A stretch of 14,337 nucleotides of DNA from Deltaproteobacteria bacterium (GCA_947483545.1 CANKNP010000101.1:1-14337); one strand, 5' to 3'; shown: positions 1 through 7,096, numbered from the stretch's first letter. Numbers and translations are program-made. The notes: a model not told the origin generated them from the sequence alone.

Positions 1-109
1 CCTCCTCGGCGCCGACGAGGCCGTCCTGAAGCTGGATGGCGCCAAGTCCTGCGACGCCTGCGGCGAGCTCTCCCTCGGCGGCGGCGCCCCCGAGAGCGTC
101 TGCCGCTAA
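1..109 (+). CDS. 3' end of a lipoprotein paralog (partial)
   Basis: The frame is open from base 2 and ends at TAA 107-109, giving the last 35 residues of a protein ending in PESVCR. It is the C-terminus of the same family as the complete genes at 355-1149 and 10025-10819. All 109 bases are identical to 10711-10819, whereas the nearer copy ending at 1149 differs at many synonymous and some non-synonymous sites. It keeps the family's CxxC pair (CDAC) and the final Cys next to the C-terminal Arg. The start, signal peptide and promoter lie outside the window. Function is unknown; by homology it should be a membrane-anchored lipoprotein. Confidence 0.9.
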   Translation, partial: LLGADEAVLKLDGAKSCDACGELSLGGGAPESVCR

Positions 110-129
110 GAGACCCGCAGTACCCCCTC

Positions 130-196
130 GCCGGGCCCCGGCACTCCAACACACGGGGCCCGGCACCTTCACCCTCGCTCGCTTCGAGCGCGGGTG
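130..196 (+). terminator. Double hairpin after the partial lipoprotein gene
   Basis: The first hairpin has a perfect 11-bp stem, 130-140 with 154-164, and a 13-base loop. The second pairs CACCC 170-174 with GGGTG 192-196 and CGCTCG 176-181 with CGAGCG 185-190, with a 3-base loop and one T/C mismatch. No long T-run follows here, but the equivalent second hairpin at 1197-1223 does have one. I read the pair as an intrinsic terminator or 3'-end stabiliser. Confidence 0.7.
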
Positions 197-244
197 TTGT
201 GCGAGCCAAACCGCCCCAGCCCGAGCCCGACAGTCTCGTCCGCG

Positions 245-302
245 CTGTAGGCGACTGTAGTCTTGGTGTAGCTATCCGTCGCCCAGCTGTAGCCATCTGT
301 AA
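245..302 (+). promoter_or_regulatory. Helically phased TGTAG box array upstream of lipoprotein
   Basis: TGTAG (last copy TGTAA) starts at 246, 256, 267, 288 and 298 on the same strand, steps of 10, 11, 21 and 10 bases. All boxes therefore face one side of the DNA helix, with one position skipped. The array ends about 50 bases before the ATG at 355. The same boxes with the same spacing recur at 9916-9972 upstream of the paralog. Between the boxes the two copies differ at several positions, while box positions are fixed. It looks like an operator or activator array for cooperative binding; the factor is unknown. I could not assign a convincing -35/-10 pair. Confidence 0.6.
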
Positions 303-354
303 GGGGCGCGCTGGAGGGGTGTCAGCTATTTGAGGTGTGTTGTTGGAGAATCTC

Positions 355-1149
355 ATGGCTCGCTCTTCTCTGATTGTCGGCTCCCTCCTCCTGACCCTCA
401 CCGGCTGCGGCACCCTGGACGGCGCGCCAATCTCCGGCGCCGCGCCCGTGTTGGAGCCCGTCCTGATGCAACAGGGCGCCAAGGTCGGCCCGATCGCCAG
501 CTCCAGCACCGGCTACACCTTCGAGCTCCACTCCATCTACGACGTCATCGACGCGATGGACCAGGCCACCCCCTGCGCCGATTGCCTCGACGGCGTCGAG
601 CAGATGGTCGAAGAGATCAGCGACGGCTCCTGCCCCCGCATCTCCCGCTACGAAGACAGCTACATCGAGATCACCGGCGATTGTGTCACCGCCGGCCTCG
701 CCTACTTTGAAGGCTCCGTGCGTATCCACACCGTTGGAAACGAGCGGATCACCGCCTTCGACAACTTCGCCATCTACGGGGAGCGCGCCGTCTTCGAGGC
801 CAACGGCTCCTACCGCCTCGCCTGGTCCGACTCCGGCACCGAGCGCGCCTACAACCTCAGCTACACCTGGCTCATGGACAGCGAGCGCGACGGCAGCTTC
901 GCCTACGACATGGACGTCGTCGAGAAGGACGGCGGCATGACCCTGTCCGGCGAGGCCAAGACGGACGCCGGCAGCTTCGCGGTCGAGTTCTCCAGCACCC
1001 CCGTCGAAGGCTGTGACCAGGAGCCCCAGGCCGCCCTCACGCTGCTTGGCGTCGATGAGGCCGTCATGGTGCTCGACGGGGCCAAGTCTTGCGACGCTTG
1101 CGGCGAGCTCTCCCTCGGCGGCGGCGCCCCCGAGAGCGTCTGCCGCTGA
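355..1149 (+). CDS. Cys-rich lipoprotein of unknown function (paralog B)
   Basis: This encodes a 264-residue secreted lipoprotein. Residues 1-17 form a signal peptide (Arg at 3, hydrophobic run, lipobox LTGC) and Cys18 is the predicted lipidation site. I chose ATG 355 because TTGGAG sits 6 bases upstream and both paralogs share it; an in-frame GTG at 337 would add residues before the signal peptide. The mature part has Cys at 74, 77, 93, 110, 220, 246, 249 and 263, including two CxxC pairs, and alternating polar/hydrophobic stretches that suggest a beta-rich fold. I recognise no catalytic motif or named family. It is preceded by the phased TGTAG array and is convergent with the minus-strand operon ending at 1307. 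The paralog at 10025 has the same length, so it is intact. Glycine at +2 after Cys18 does not suggest inner-membrane retention by the enterobacterial Asp rule, but sorting in this organism is unknown. Confidence 0.93.
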   Translation: MARSSLIVGSLLLTLTGCGTLDGAPISGAAPVLEPVLMQQGAKVGPIASSSTGYTFELHSIYDVIDAMDQATPCADCLDGVEQMVEEISDGSCPRISRYEDSYIEITGDCVTAGLAYFEGSVRIHTVGNERITAFDNFAIYGERAVFEANGSYRLAWSDSGTERAYNLSYTWLMDSERDGSFAYDMDVVEKDGGMTLSGEAKTDAGSFAVEFSSTPVEGCDQEPQAALTLLGVDEAVMVLDGAKSCDACGELSLGGGAPESVCR

Positions 1150-1156
1150 ACGCCTC

Positions 1157-1233
1157 GCCGGCTTCCGCGACACCATCACCCGCGGACCGGCACCTTCACC
1201 CTCGCTCGATTCGAGCGGGGGTGTCGTGTTTTT
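1157..1233 (+). terminator. Rho-independent terminator (double hairpin plus T-run)
   Basis: Hairpin one pairs GCCGG 1157-1161 with CCGGC 1187-1191 and TCCGCG 1164-1169 with CGCGGA 1181-1186, with a 2-base bulge and an 11-base loop. Its sequence differs from the equivalent stems at 130-164 and 10840-10874, yet pairing is kept. Hairpin two pairs CACCC 1197-1201 with GGGTG 1219-1223 and CGCTCG 1203-1208 with CGAGCG 1212-1217, loop ATT, followed by TCGTGTTTTT (1224-1233). It terminates the lipoprotein transcript and may also serve the convergent operon ending at 1307. Confidence 0.8.
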
Positions 1234-1306
1234 GCGAGAGTCCAGGGAGATTCCCGCCTCGGCGACCCTGGCCGCTGTTGACCGGATGACTCGGTCGGAA
1301 AGCCTC

Positions 1307-2998
1307 TCAGTAGGCGGCGTAGCGTAGGAATGGCGCCGTATCGCGCCCTCCCCCACAGAGCGCCTCCCGCGCGCGCGCGAGGTGCGGCATTTCCGAGAGA
1401 TCGACGCGGGAGCTCGCGAGGCACTCCGTGGCGAACACGCTCGTCCCGGGGCGCTCGAGCAGGAAGACCCCAAGGTACCAGGCCTGGAACGGGGAGAGGC
1501 GCACGGCCAGGGCACTGAGCGCGTCGAGGTCCGAGCGGCCGGCGGCGAGGATCGCCTCAAGGCGCCATCGACCCGCGTCCTGCAGGTGGGCTTCGGCGAG
1601 CCGCGCCTCCAGCGCGTCGGCGTCGAGCAGATCGTCGAGCCCAGGAACGGGGCCCGCGGCGCAGACCAGGCGGGCGACGTGCCAGGCCAGGAAGGCCTCG
1701 GACTGTACCCGGTACACCGGCGCGAGCCCGACGATGACGCCCCTCGCGGCGGCGAGGGCCTCGGTCGCCGCGCCCAGATCGCCACAACGGACCGCCACAA
1801 AGCCGAGATCGAGAAGGGCACGCGGTCGCTCCACGGCATCGGCGACCTCGACGAGCTCGCGCTGCACCGTGTGCGCCTCCTCTGGCGATCCCTCCAGCAG
1901 GTGGAGCCGCCGCCACGCCCCTAGCGCCTGGATACGCTCCCAGAGCTCATCGCCGTCCGACGCCGCGCGCTTGACACGGCGATTCTCCAAGAAGGACCTT
2001 GCGATCGTGGGCCGGAAGGCGTCGATCGCGGCGCCGGCGAGCCCGGTGAGCCGCTCGATCTGGAGACCCCGGCGGCTCTCGGGGACCGCGACCGCGTCGG
2101 CGGCGGCGTACCAGGCGTCGGCTTCGGCGCCGCACCCACGGTGCACCGCTACCGACGCCAGCCGAAGCTTCGCTTCGTAGCAGAGCTCCGCGCAGTCCGC
2201 GTCCGCGAGCTCCAGCAACTCCCGGTAGCGGCTCCCCGCCGTGGCGTAGTCGTGGCTGCGAAAGGCCTCATCCGCGACCGCGGCGATACGCCTGAGCTCG
2301 TTACGGTCTTTCGACGCGGTATTTCCCCATATGAGGCGCTCGAGCTCCCGTACCGGTGCGCCGACCGGGACCGACACGAGGTGCGCTCCGGCATCCTGCG
2401 CCGCCGGCGCCTCCCCGCAGAAATACAGGCGGGCGCCAGGCAGCTCCCGAAGTACTACCCGGGCTTTTGCCGCGACGCCGTGGACGGGAGCGAGTCGGGG
2501 CTCGCCGTCGGGGCCCGCTACCAACGAGGCGCTCACGACAACATCCGGAGGAACCCTCCGTCCGGTCGCACGGGCCCGGTCCGCCAGCCAGGACGCCGCC
2601 GCGCTGGAGCTCCCAACCACAAGGACGTCCTCCACATCGGGCATCCCGAGCACGTACTGCCCGCCGCCGCCGAAGACGGCGCTTCGCTCCAGCACCGTTG
2701 TCGCGGGACGGGCACCGCGCGGCGCCGGTACACCGGGATCGGTGGCGACCAGGGCGAGCACGCCGCCAACGAGAGCCTCGGGGGCGCCGGCACCCGCGAG
2801 CGCGGGGAAGCGGCAGCTCCATCCTCCAGGATCGCCAAGATCGAGGCCGCTCAGCAGCGCGTCGAGGGCGGCGCAGTCGGGACCCGAGAGGGCGGCGTAG
2901 CGAAGGATGCCTTCAAGCTCGTCGCGTACGAAGTGCGGGGCGCAGGTCGCCCAGGCGCGGAGCGCGCGGGCACGCCGGACAGCGGCGGGAGAGGTCAT
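1307..2998 (-). CDS. Lon (S16)-like serine protease domain fused to TPR-like repeats
   Basis: The product has 563 residues. Residues about 60-225 resemble the proteolytic domain of Lon. A Ser-rich VGSSSAAASW segment (Ser132 best placed as nucleophile) aligns with Lon's DGPSAG. It is followed by PDVVVSASL (Lon: ADVAMTGE-like) and then PVHGVAAK with Lys178, matching the PVGGxxxK lysine. The Ser-Lys spacing is 46, against 43 in E. coli Lon, with a few extra residues in between. There is no AAA+ ATPase domain and no Walker motif. From about 235 onward the protein is Ala/Leu-rich helical and TPR-like (for example EAFRSHDYATAGSRYRELLE). It has no signal peptide, so it is probably cytoplasmic. It is the last gene of the five-gene operon, 3 bases after the stop of the preceding gene. 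Proteolytic activity is inferred from the dyad; it could be a non-catalytic Lon-like scaffold. Confidence 0.85.
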   Translation of the reverse strand: MTSPAAVRRARALRAWATCAPHFVRDELEGILRYAALSGPDCAALDALLSGLDLGDPGGWSCRFPALAGAGAPEALVGGVLALVATDPGVPAPRGARPATTVLERSAVFGGGGQYVLGMPDVEDVLVVGSSSAAASWLADRARATGRRVPPDVVVSASLVAGPDGEPRLAPVHGVAAKARVVLRELPGARLYFCGEAPAAQDAGAHLVSVPVGAPVRELERLIWGNTASKDRNELRRIAAVADEAFRSHDYATAGSRYRELLELADADCAELCYEAKLRLASVAVHRGCGAEADAWYAAADAVAVPESRRGLQIERLTGLAGAAIDAFRPTIARSFLENRRVKRAASDGDELWERIQALGAWRRLHLLEGSPEEAHTVQRELVEVADAVERPRALLDLGFVAVRCGDLGAATEALAAARGVIVGLAPVYRVQSEAFLAWHVARLVCAAGPVPGLDDLLDADALEARLAEAHLQDAGRWRLEAILAAGRSDLDALSALAVRLSPFQAWYLGVFLLERPGTSVFATECLASSRVDLSEMPHLARAREALCGGGRDTAPFLRYAAY

Positions 2999-3001
2999 CC
3001 G

Positions 3002-3994
3002 TTACGCCCGGCTCCCGTCCAGCCGCAGCACCCGCGAGTCCGGCCCGACCCGGAGGCGAAGCCTGAGGGACTCGTCCGAGATCGGCAGGGTGAAGGCCCC
3101 ATGTTCGTCCATCGGCACGGCGCCCGCCCACGGCCCGTCGAGGATCCCCACGCCAACGTCGGGGTCCTCGTCATGGGGCGGCCCCACGCGCTCGAATCCG
3201 AGCGTGACCCGGCCGCGTTGCCGGCTCATGACCCAACTCCCCGCCTCCATCCTCACCAGCGTGAGGTACGTGATGTCGGCGGCCGCAAGCGCGCTCCGCT
3301 CGGTCACGCCCGGCAGGCGGAGCTCACCTCGGGCGTCGTGATCGGCCAGCGCGTCTTCGGCGACCGCGAGGAGCTGCCGATCCACCCGCTGAAGCGCCGC
3401 CGCCACCCGGCGTGGGTCTACCCGCGAAAATGAACGGTCGAAGGCGACCCGCAACGGGAGCTCCGCCAGCACGGCGAGGAAGCGCCGCGCGTCTTCTCCC
3501 AGCGCTTCGGGCGCCTCCAGCGTTCGCCGGTCCCACACCAGGGCGGAGGCGTCGAGGAAGCGCTCGGCGTGGGCCTCGACCATCGCGTTCGCTTTTTCGA
3601 GCGCCCACCTTGCCGATTGCCGGCGCGCGGCCGTGAGCCGCGGGGTGACGGTGGCGAGCATCAGAACGTCACGCAGCCAGGCGTCCCGTGCGTGGGAGCT
3701 GTCATCGGCCTCCGGCAGGTGCCGGCCGGTGTGGAGGAGCTGATCGAGGTCGATCGTCAGGCCGGCAACCCGGGCCAGCGCGTCGGCGTGCTCGGCGGAG
3801 GCGACCCCCGCTTCGGCCACGAGCTCGATCAGACCAGGGACCTCCGCCAGCTCCCCGGCCGGCCAGGCCTCGAGGCGCGCGAGCGTGTCGAAGAACAGCA
3901 TCACCTCAGGGCCGCGTGTAGCGTTGCCGAGGCTGGACATCAGCGCGGTGAGCTGTTCACCGAGGTAACGCGCTCTTTCGGTGCGGTCGCTCAT
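3002..3994 (-). CDS. Unknown helical protein with beta-rich C-terminal domain
   Basis: The product has 330 residues and I do not recognise the family. Residues about 1-220 are almost entirely helical, Ala/Leu/Arg/Glu-rich and without cysteines. Residues about 222-327 look like a beta-sandwich, with strands such as YLTLVRM, RVTLGFERV and a DEHGAFTLPI motif followed by LRLRLRV. That motif resembles small Ig/CNA-B-like domains found in some anti-sigma and regulatory proteins, which is a loose comparison. No signal peptide or TM helix is seen. The start at 3994 is supported by a GGGGGAGGG tract (4003-4011) and by the ATGA overlap with the upstream stop; the frame stays open further upstream, inside that gene. 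Its position two genes after a sigma-like protein makes a regulatory partner role possible, but nothing in the sequence proves it. Confidence 0.85.
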   Translation of the reverse strand: MSDRTERARYLGEQLTALMSSLGNATRGPEVMLFFDTLARLEAWPAGELAEVPGLIELVAEAGVASAEHADALARVAGLTIDLDQLLHTGRHLPEADDSSHARDAWLRDVLMLATVTPRLTAARRQSARWALEKANAMVEAHAERFLDASALVWDRRTLEAPEALGEDARRFLAVLAELPLRVAFDRSFSRVDPRRVAAALQRVDRQLLAVAEDALADHDARGELRLPGVTERSALAAADITYLTLVRMEAGSWVMSRQRGRVTLGFERVGPPHDEDPDVGVGILDGPWAGAVPMDEHGAFTLPISDESLRLRLRVGPDSRVLRLDGSRA

Positions 3995-4539
3995 GTCCGG
4001 GGCCCTCCCCCGAGGACGCCGAGGGGGCCCTCGGCCGGACAGCTCTGGCGCGCGGCAAAGGCTCGGAGCGCGGGGGCGTGGTGGGGCAGGTCGGCCGCAC
4101 CCGCAAATGCGGGTGAGTAGAACGCCGTCACCACCTGCCAGCCGGCCGGTTGACGCTCGAGCACGAGCCGGAATCCGAGGTACTCGGCCATTCGGCGGCC
4201 TTTCTCCGCCGGCCCCCACCGGGCGCCCGCCGGGTCGGGGACGAGCTTCAGGAGCAGCTCGTAGCGCGGGCGATAACCCGCGTCATGCGCGTGCCGCACC
4301 GTGAGAAACCAGGGGGGACGCCACCAGTCGGTGAGCGGGAACCTGCCCCGTGGCGGCAGGGCCTGGGCCTCCTGGTCGGCCAGCCGCGCGAGGGCGCACC
4401 ACGCGTCGTTGGCCCGGACCGCCCCGGCAGGCACGCGGTCCCACGCCTCGCGCTCCGCGGCGCCGAGGAAGTGCTTCACCGTATGGTGAACCAGGTCGGG
4501 CATGCCGGGCGTGTTCACGTACATCGGGAGGAGGTTCAC
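3991..4539 (-). CDS. Small unknown protein, possible BECR-like RNase fold
   Basis: With GTG 4539 as start it has 182 residues. That GTG overlaps the upstream gene's TGA as GTGA, and a GGGG tract lies about 8 bases upstream; ATG 4524 and ATG 4503 are alternatives. The stop overlaps the next start as ATGA. The N-terminal half is helical with several His and Trp (DWWRPPWFLTVRHAHDAGYR, 71-90). A strand pair follows: GFRLVLERQPAGWQVVTAFY (122-141). The WQVVTAF strand is reminiscent of the C-terminal strand of BECR-fold RNases (barnase/EndoU/colicin E5-D/RelE group), which often show V-T-A-F/Y. I see no convincing complete active site, so this is only a lead. No signal peptide is present. Coupling on both sides implies obligate co-expression. 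Confidence 0.75.
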   Translation of the reverse strand: MNLLPMYVNTPGMPDLVHHTVKHFLGAAEREAWDRVPAGAVRANDAWCALARLADQEAQALPPRGRFPLTDWWRPPWFLTVRHAHDAGYRPRYELLLKLVPDPAGARWGPAEKGRRMAEYLGFRLVLERQPAGWQVVTAFYSPAFAGAADLPHHAPALRAFAARQSCPAEGPLGVLGGGPRT

Positions 4540-5243
4540 GTCGTGCCCCGGCTCATCAGAGCCGCACGCAGGTCCTCCGCGCCCCGGTTGGCGTAACGTT
4601 CCACCTTGCCGGCAACCGCGCGCCGGTCGGCCTCGGCCACCGATACCACCGGCCCGTCCGTGTACCAGGCGAGACCGACGTGCTCCTTCCACCCGATGTC
4701 GTCGCCGACGAGTTCGGGGCGTTCCCTGCCCGCACAGTACATGGACCAGGCGTCCTTCAGCGTGCGCGGCACGGCGTTGGCCCCACCCTTTTTCCACGCT
4801 TTCGCGGATTCCGCGTCCGCGCGCTCGGTAGCCGCGGGGAGCCTGAGGGAGAGCAGGCAGAGCGCACACGGCGGAGTCGTGCTGCCCCGGAGCGTAGCGA
4901 GGAGCTCCGCGGCGGCCGCGTCGTCGGTTGGCGGCACCGGTGGGGTGAGCGCTTCGATCCCGTCGCCGGCATCGCCCTCGTCGAAGACCTCTGCCCGCCG
5001 GCGCCGCCCACGAAGCTCGGAGGTCTCGACGTGCCTGAGGCAGTAGTCCATCAGCGTCCTGGCTTGCGCGACGACCCCGACCGTAGCGTCTTGTTGGAGC
5101 CAGCGTTCGAGATTCTCGACGAACTCGAGCACGACCCGTTGGTACACCTCGTCCGGATCGAGGCCTGGAAAACGCCAGGAGAGCCCCCGACAGCGCCCGT
5201 GGAGCCAGGGATCGAGCGTGATCAGGAGTTCGGTGACGGTCAT
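4536..5243 (-). CDS. Divergent ECF sigma-70-like protein
   Basis: From ATG 5243 the product has 235 residues. Residues 5-87 resemble sigma-70 region 2. A DPWLHGRCRGLSWRF helix is followed by DPDEVYQRVVLEFVENLERW, where ECF factors have D-x-E-D-L-V-Q-E-x-F-L, and then ARTLMDYCLRH...RGRRRRAE, matching the A-R-N-L-x-x-D-x-L-R-R-R-R tract. A linker of about 95-115 leads to a region whose end, GKVERYANRGAEDLRAAL (212-229), resembles the end of region 4 (TVKSRLHRAREKLRAAL-like), but roughly 60 residues without similarity interrupt it. The frame is open upstream to the previous stop, and no start near 5340 is a good one. TTG 5294 is a possible alternative; ATG 5243 has no clear ribosome site. The protein may direct RNA polymerase or be a sigma-derived regulator. 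Confidence 0.75.
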   Translation of the reverse strand: MTVTELLITLDPWLHGRCRGLSWRFPGLDPDEVYQRVVLEFVENLERWLQQDATVGVVAQARTLMDYCLRHVETSELRGRRRRAEVFDEGDAGDGIEALTPPVPPTDDAAAAELLATLRGSTTPPCALCLLSLRLPAATERADAESAKAWKKGGANAVPRTLKDAWSMYCAGRERPELVGDDIGWKEHVGLAWYTDGPVVSVAEADRRAVAGKVERYANRGAEDLRAALMSRGTT

Positions 5244-5341
5244 GGGTAGGGCAACGTAGCGTGTCGCGGTCCCGGGCTCATCCGGTTCATCCAACGTTAG
5301 CCAACGGATGTTCTCGCCCCAGACGACGACGTCTTGACGGC

Positions 5342-7096
5342 TCAGCCCGGAGCGAGCACGCAACGTAAGCCGCGCTCGGGGTGGCGTATGTCGGGATCCT
5401 GTTGGTTCCACGACAGGTGCACCGCAGACTCGGCTGGCGGAGGGCCCTGGAGCGGGCGCACCCACATCCCGTCCCCTCCCGACCATCCTTTCGCGCGAAG
5501 CCTCAAGGTCGCCGAGGGGAACCGTTCGCCGCTCCACTCGTGTTTAGGGAGCTCAATCCCTGCGGTTTCGGCGACGCGCGCCGCCGCCTCCCACTCCAGA
5601 AGGGTCGGGAGCCGCGATCCAGCGTGCATCGCCGCACAAGCCTGCTCCGCTTCGTCACGCGTGAGGCAGTTGAGGAGCTCGTTCGGCCGATCGTTCCAGA
5701 GGCAGGAGGTCGCGCCCAATACCTTGGGCACCGGAGGATAGTCCCCCCGCTTTCGCGGGGCGCGGTCGATGCAGAAGGTCGGTACTGGGGTGGGGTAGAG
5801 GGAGCCTTCAGGCGAGGGCCAGCGCTTTCGCGGCGGAGAGGGCTGACCGAGGAGCAGGCCCGCTACCGGGGCGATCCGGGCCATGCTGCCCGGACAGGCG
5901 CCGAGCGTATCGACGGCGTCGGGCCCCTCCGCCGAGGTCGTCACGCTCGTGAGCGCGGCGTTTGTTGAAGTCGCTGGTGGATTCTCGCCGATCCGCCCGC
6001 CCCCAGGAGAGGGGGGCGGCACAGTGACGGGACCAGGCGTGTTCGCGCCGGCGGCCGTCGGCGAGAGACTCGCCAGGTACGCCAGATCGACGCCTTGAAT
6101 GCTGACCTCTCCTCGCAAGACCTTCGGTACCATCCTCGTCGCCGCCAAGCCAATCAGCGCGACGAGCAACAGCGCTCCCAAGCCGGCGGTCACCCGCAGC
6201 GCGCCCCAGCGCCGTGCACGCGGGGCATCAGGCAGCTCCCGCGCCGGGAGTTGAGCAGGGGCGGAGCCTGGCCGCAAACGGTCGAGCGCCGCGCGCGTCA
6301 GCTGGAGCTCCTTCTTCGCCCGCTCGAGCGCGCTTTGAAGCGCGACAACTTCGCCCCGCGCTGCTTCGTGCTCAGCGCGCACCTTGGTGAGATCGGTAGT
6401 CGATCGAAGCAGGACGGCATCGGTAATCGCAAGCTTCTTCGAGATCTCTTCGTAGTTGCCTCGGGCGCGGGCCGCCTCCCCCTCCGCGGCCTGGAGCGCA
6501 GGACCGAGCCGGGTACGCTCCGCGTCTCCACGGACCCGCGCGGCGCGGTACTCAGCCAGCTCGGCTCCCAGCCGCACCAGCTCGGCCTCATGATCCACGA
6601 CCACCGTCACCGGCGCCGGGCAGTGACCACCCTCGCGAATGACCTCCAGGAGCGACTCGTCCGGACGTCGGATGCCGCCAAGCGCCGAATGCTGGTAGAG
6701 CCAGTCCACGAGCCCGGGGAGCTGCAGCCCGACATCCTCGACCGCCATCCCGAAGTCTTCCGGCTCGGGCCTGCGGATGTGTACCCCAAGGTTGGTGTGG
6801 CTCCGTACGCTCTCCAGTCGGTTCTTGATTTGCGCATCGACCGGCTTCAGATCCAGCTTCTTGAACAGCGCATCAACACCGAGGGTGTCGGCGCTCTCTC
6901 GGGGCAGGCTCGTCGGCTCCACCACGAGGATCCGCATCCGACAGATCACCTCGAGCGCCCGCCGCGCATTCCACAAAAACGTCGCGGGATCGCTGGATTG
7001 GTGGCTCGCACAACGCTCGAGGAGCTCGACGAGCCGGTCCGCGTAGGCGGCGAGGTCGTCGGACACACCGAGCGGGCGCGGGTTGGCAGGCGGCAT
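5342..7096 (-). CDS. TM protein: DUF4145/HEPN-like, coiled coil, FGE/SUMF1-like domain
   Basis: The product has 584 residues. Residues 12-136 resemble DUF4145/HEPN-like helical domains: RALEVICRMRI, then IKNRLESVRSHTNLGVH with R98 and H106, then a helix ending LVDWLYQ. Residues about 165-275 are coiled coil. Basic residues RARRW precede a TM helix at about 299-320, so the N-terminus should be cytoplasmic and the C-terminus periplasmic. After a Pro/Thr/Ser linker, residues 401-582 form a degenerate FGE-sulfatase (SUMF1) domain: RLPTLLEWEAAAR (495-507), HEWSGERF, and a final SWNQQD...ERGLRCV. Six Cys (401, 442, 465, 477, 487, 579) all lie outside the membrane. This is the first gene of the minus operon and diverges from the radical SAM gene across 56 bases. 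ATG 7096 gives an N-terminus matching the paralog (MPP...). Enzymatic FGE activity is doubtful; ligand sensing is more likely. Confidence 0.92.
   Translation of the reverse strand: MPPANPRPLGVSDDLAAYADRLVELLERCASHQSSDPATFLWNARRALEVICRMRILVVEPTSLPRESADTLGVDALFKKLDLKPVDAQIKNRLESVRSHTNLGVHIRRPEPEDFGMAVEDVGLQLPGLVDWLYQHSALGGIRRPDESLLEVIREGGHCPAPVTVVVDHEAELVRLGAELAEYRAARVRGDAERTRLGPALQAAEGEAARARGNYEEISKKLAITDAVLLRSTTDLTKVRAEHEAARGEVVALQSALERAKKELQLTRAALDRLRPGSAPAQLPARELPDAPRARRWGALRVTAGLGALLLVALIGLAATRMVPKVLRGEVSIQGVDLAYLASLSPTAAGANTPGPVTVPPPSPGGGRIGENPPATSTNAALTSVTTSAEGPDAVDTLGACPGSMARIAPVAGLLLGQPSPPRKRWPSPEGSLYPTPVPTFCIDRAPRKRGDYPPVPKVLGATSCLWNDRPNELLNCLTRDEAEQACAAMHAGSRLPTLLEWEAAARVAETAGIELPKHEWSGERFPSATLRLRAKGWSGGDGMWVRPLQGPPPAESAVHLSWNQQDPDIRHPERGLRCVLAPG

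Larger units (their letters stand above)
245..1223 (+). repeat. Duplicated lipoprotein unit, copy B
   Basis: This segment holds the phased promoter, the whole lipoprotein gene and the double-hairpin terminator, and aligns end to end with 9915-10906. The upstream 110 bases differ at roughly a dozen positions. Upstream of 245 the two loci are not clearly alignable. The part from about 571 to 700 is almost identical between copies, while other coding stretches are more diverged, giving a mosaic pattern. Confidence 0.85.

Noticed and set aside
245..302. CRISPR-like or satellite repeat interpretation of the TGTAG boxes
   Set aside because: Units are 5-6 bases with 10-11 base steps and no repeat/spacer architecture; promoter position and conservation at two loci fit an operator array better.
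322..1839. 505-codon open frame on the minus strand across the first complete lipoprotein gene
   Set aside because: It lies antisense to a gene with clear lipobox, ribosome site and paralogs, and crosses the terminator and the end of another gene. Its Gly/Ala/Val-rich composition is typical of a GC-rich shadow frame.
2141..3433. 430-codon plus-strand open frame opposite the Lon-like gene
   Set aside because: It spans two well-supported minus-strand genes, is Arg/Pro/Gly-rich and shows no domain.
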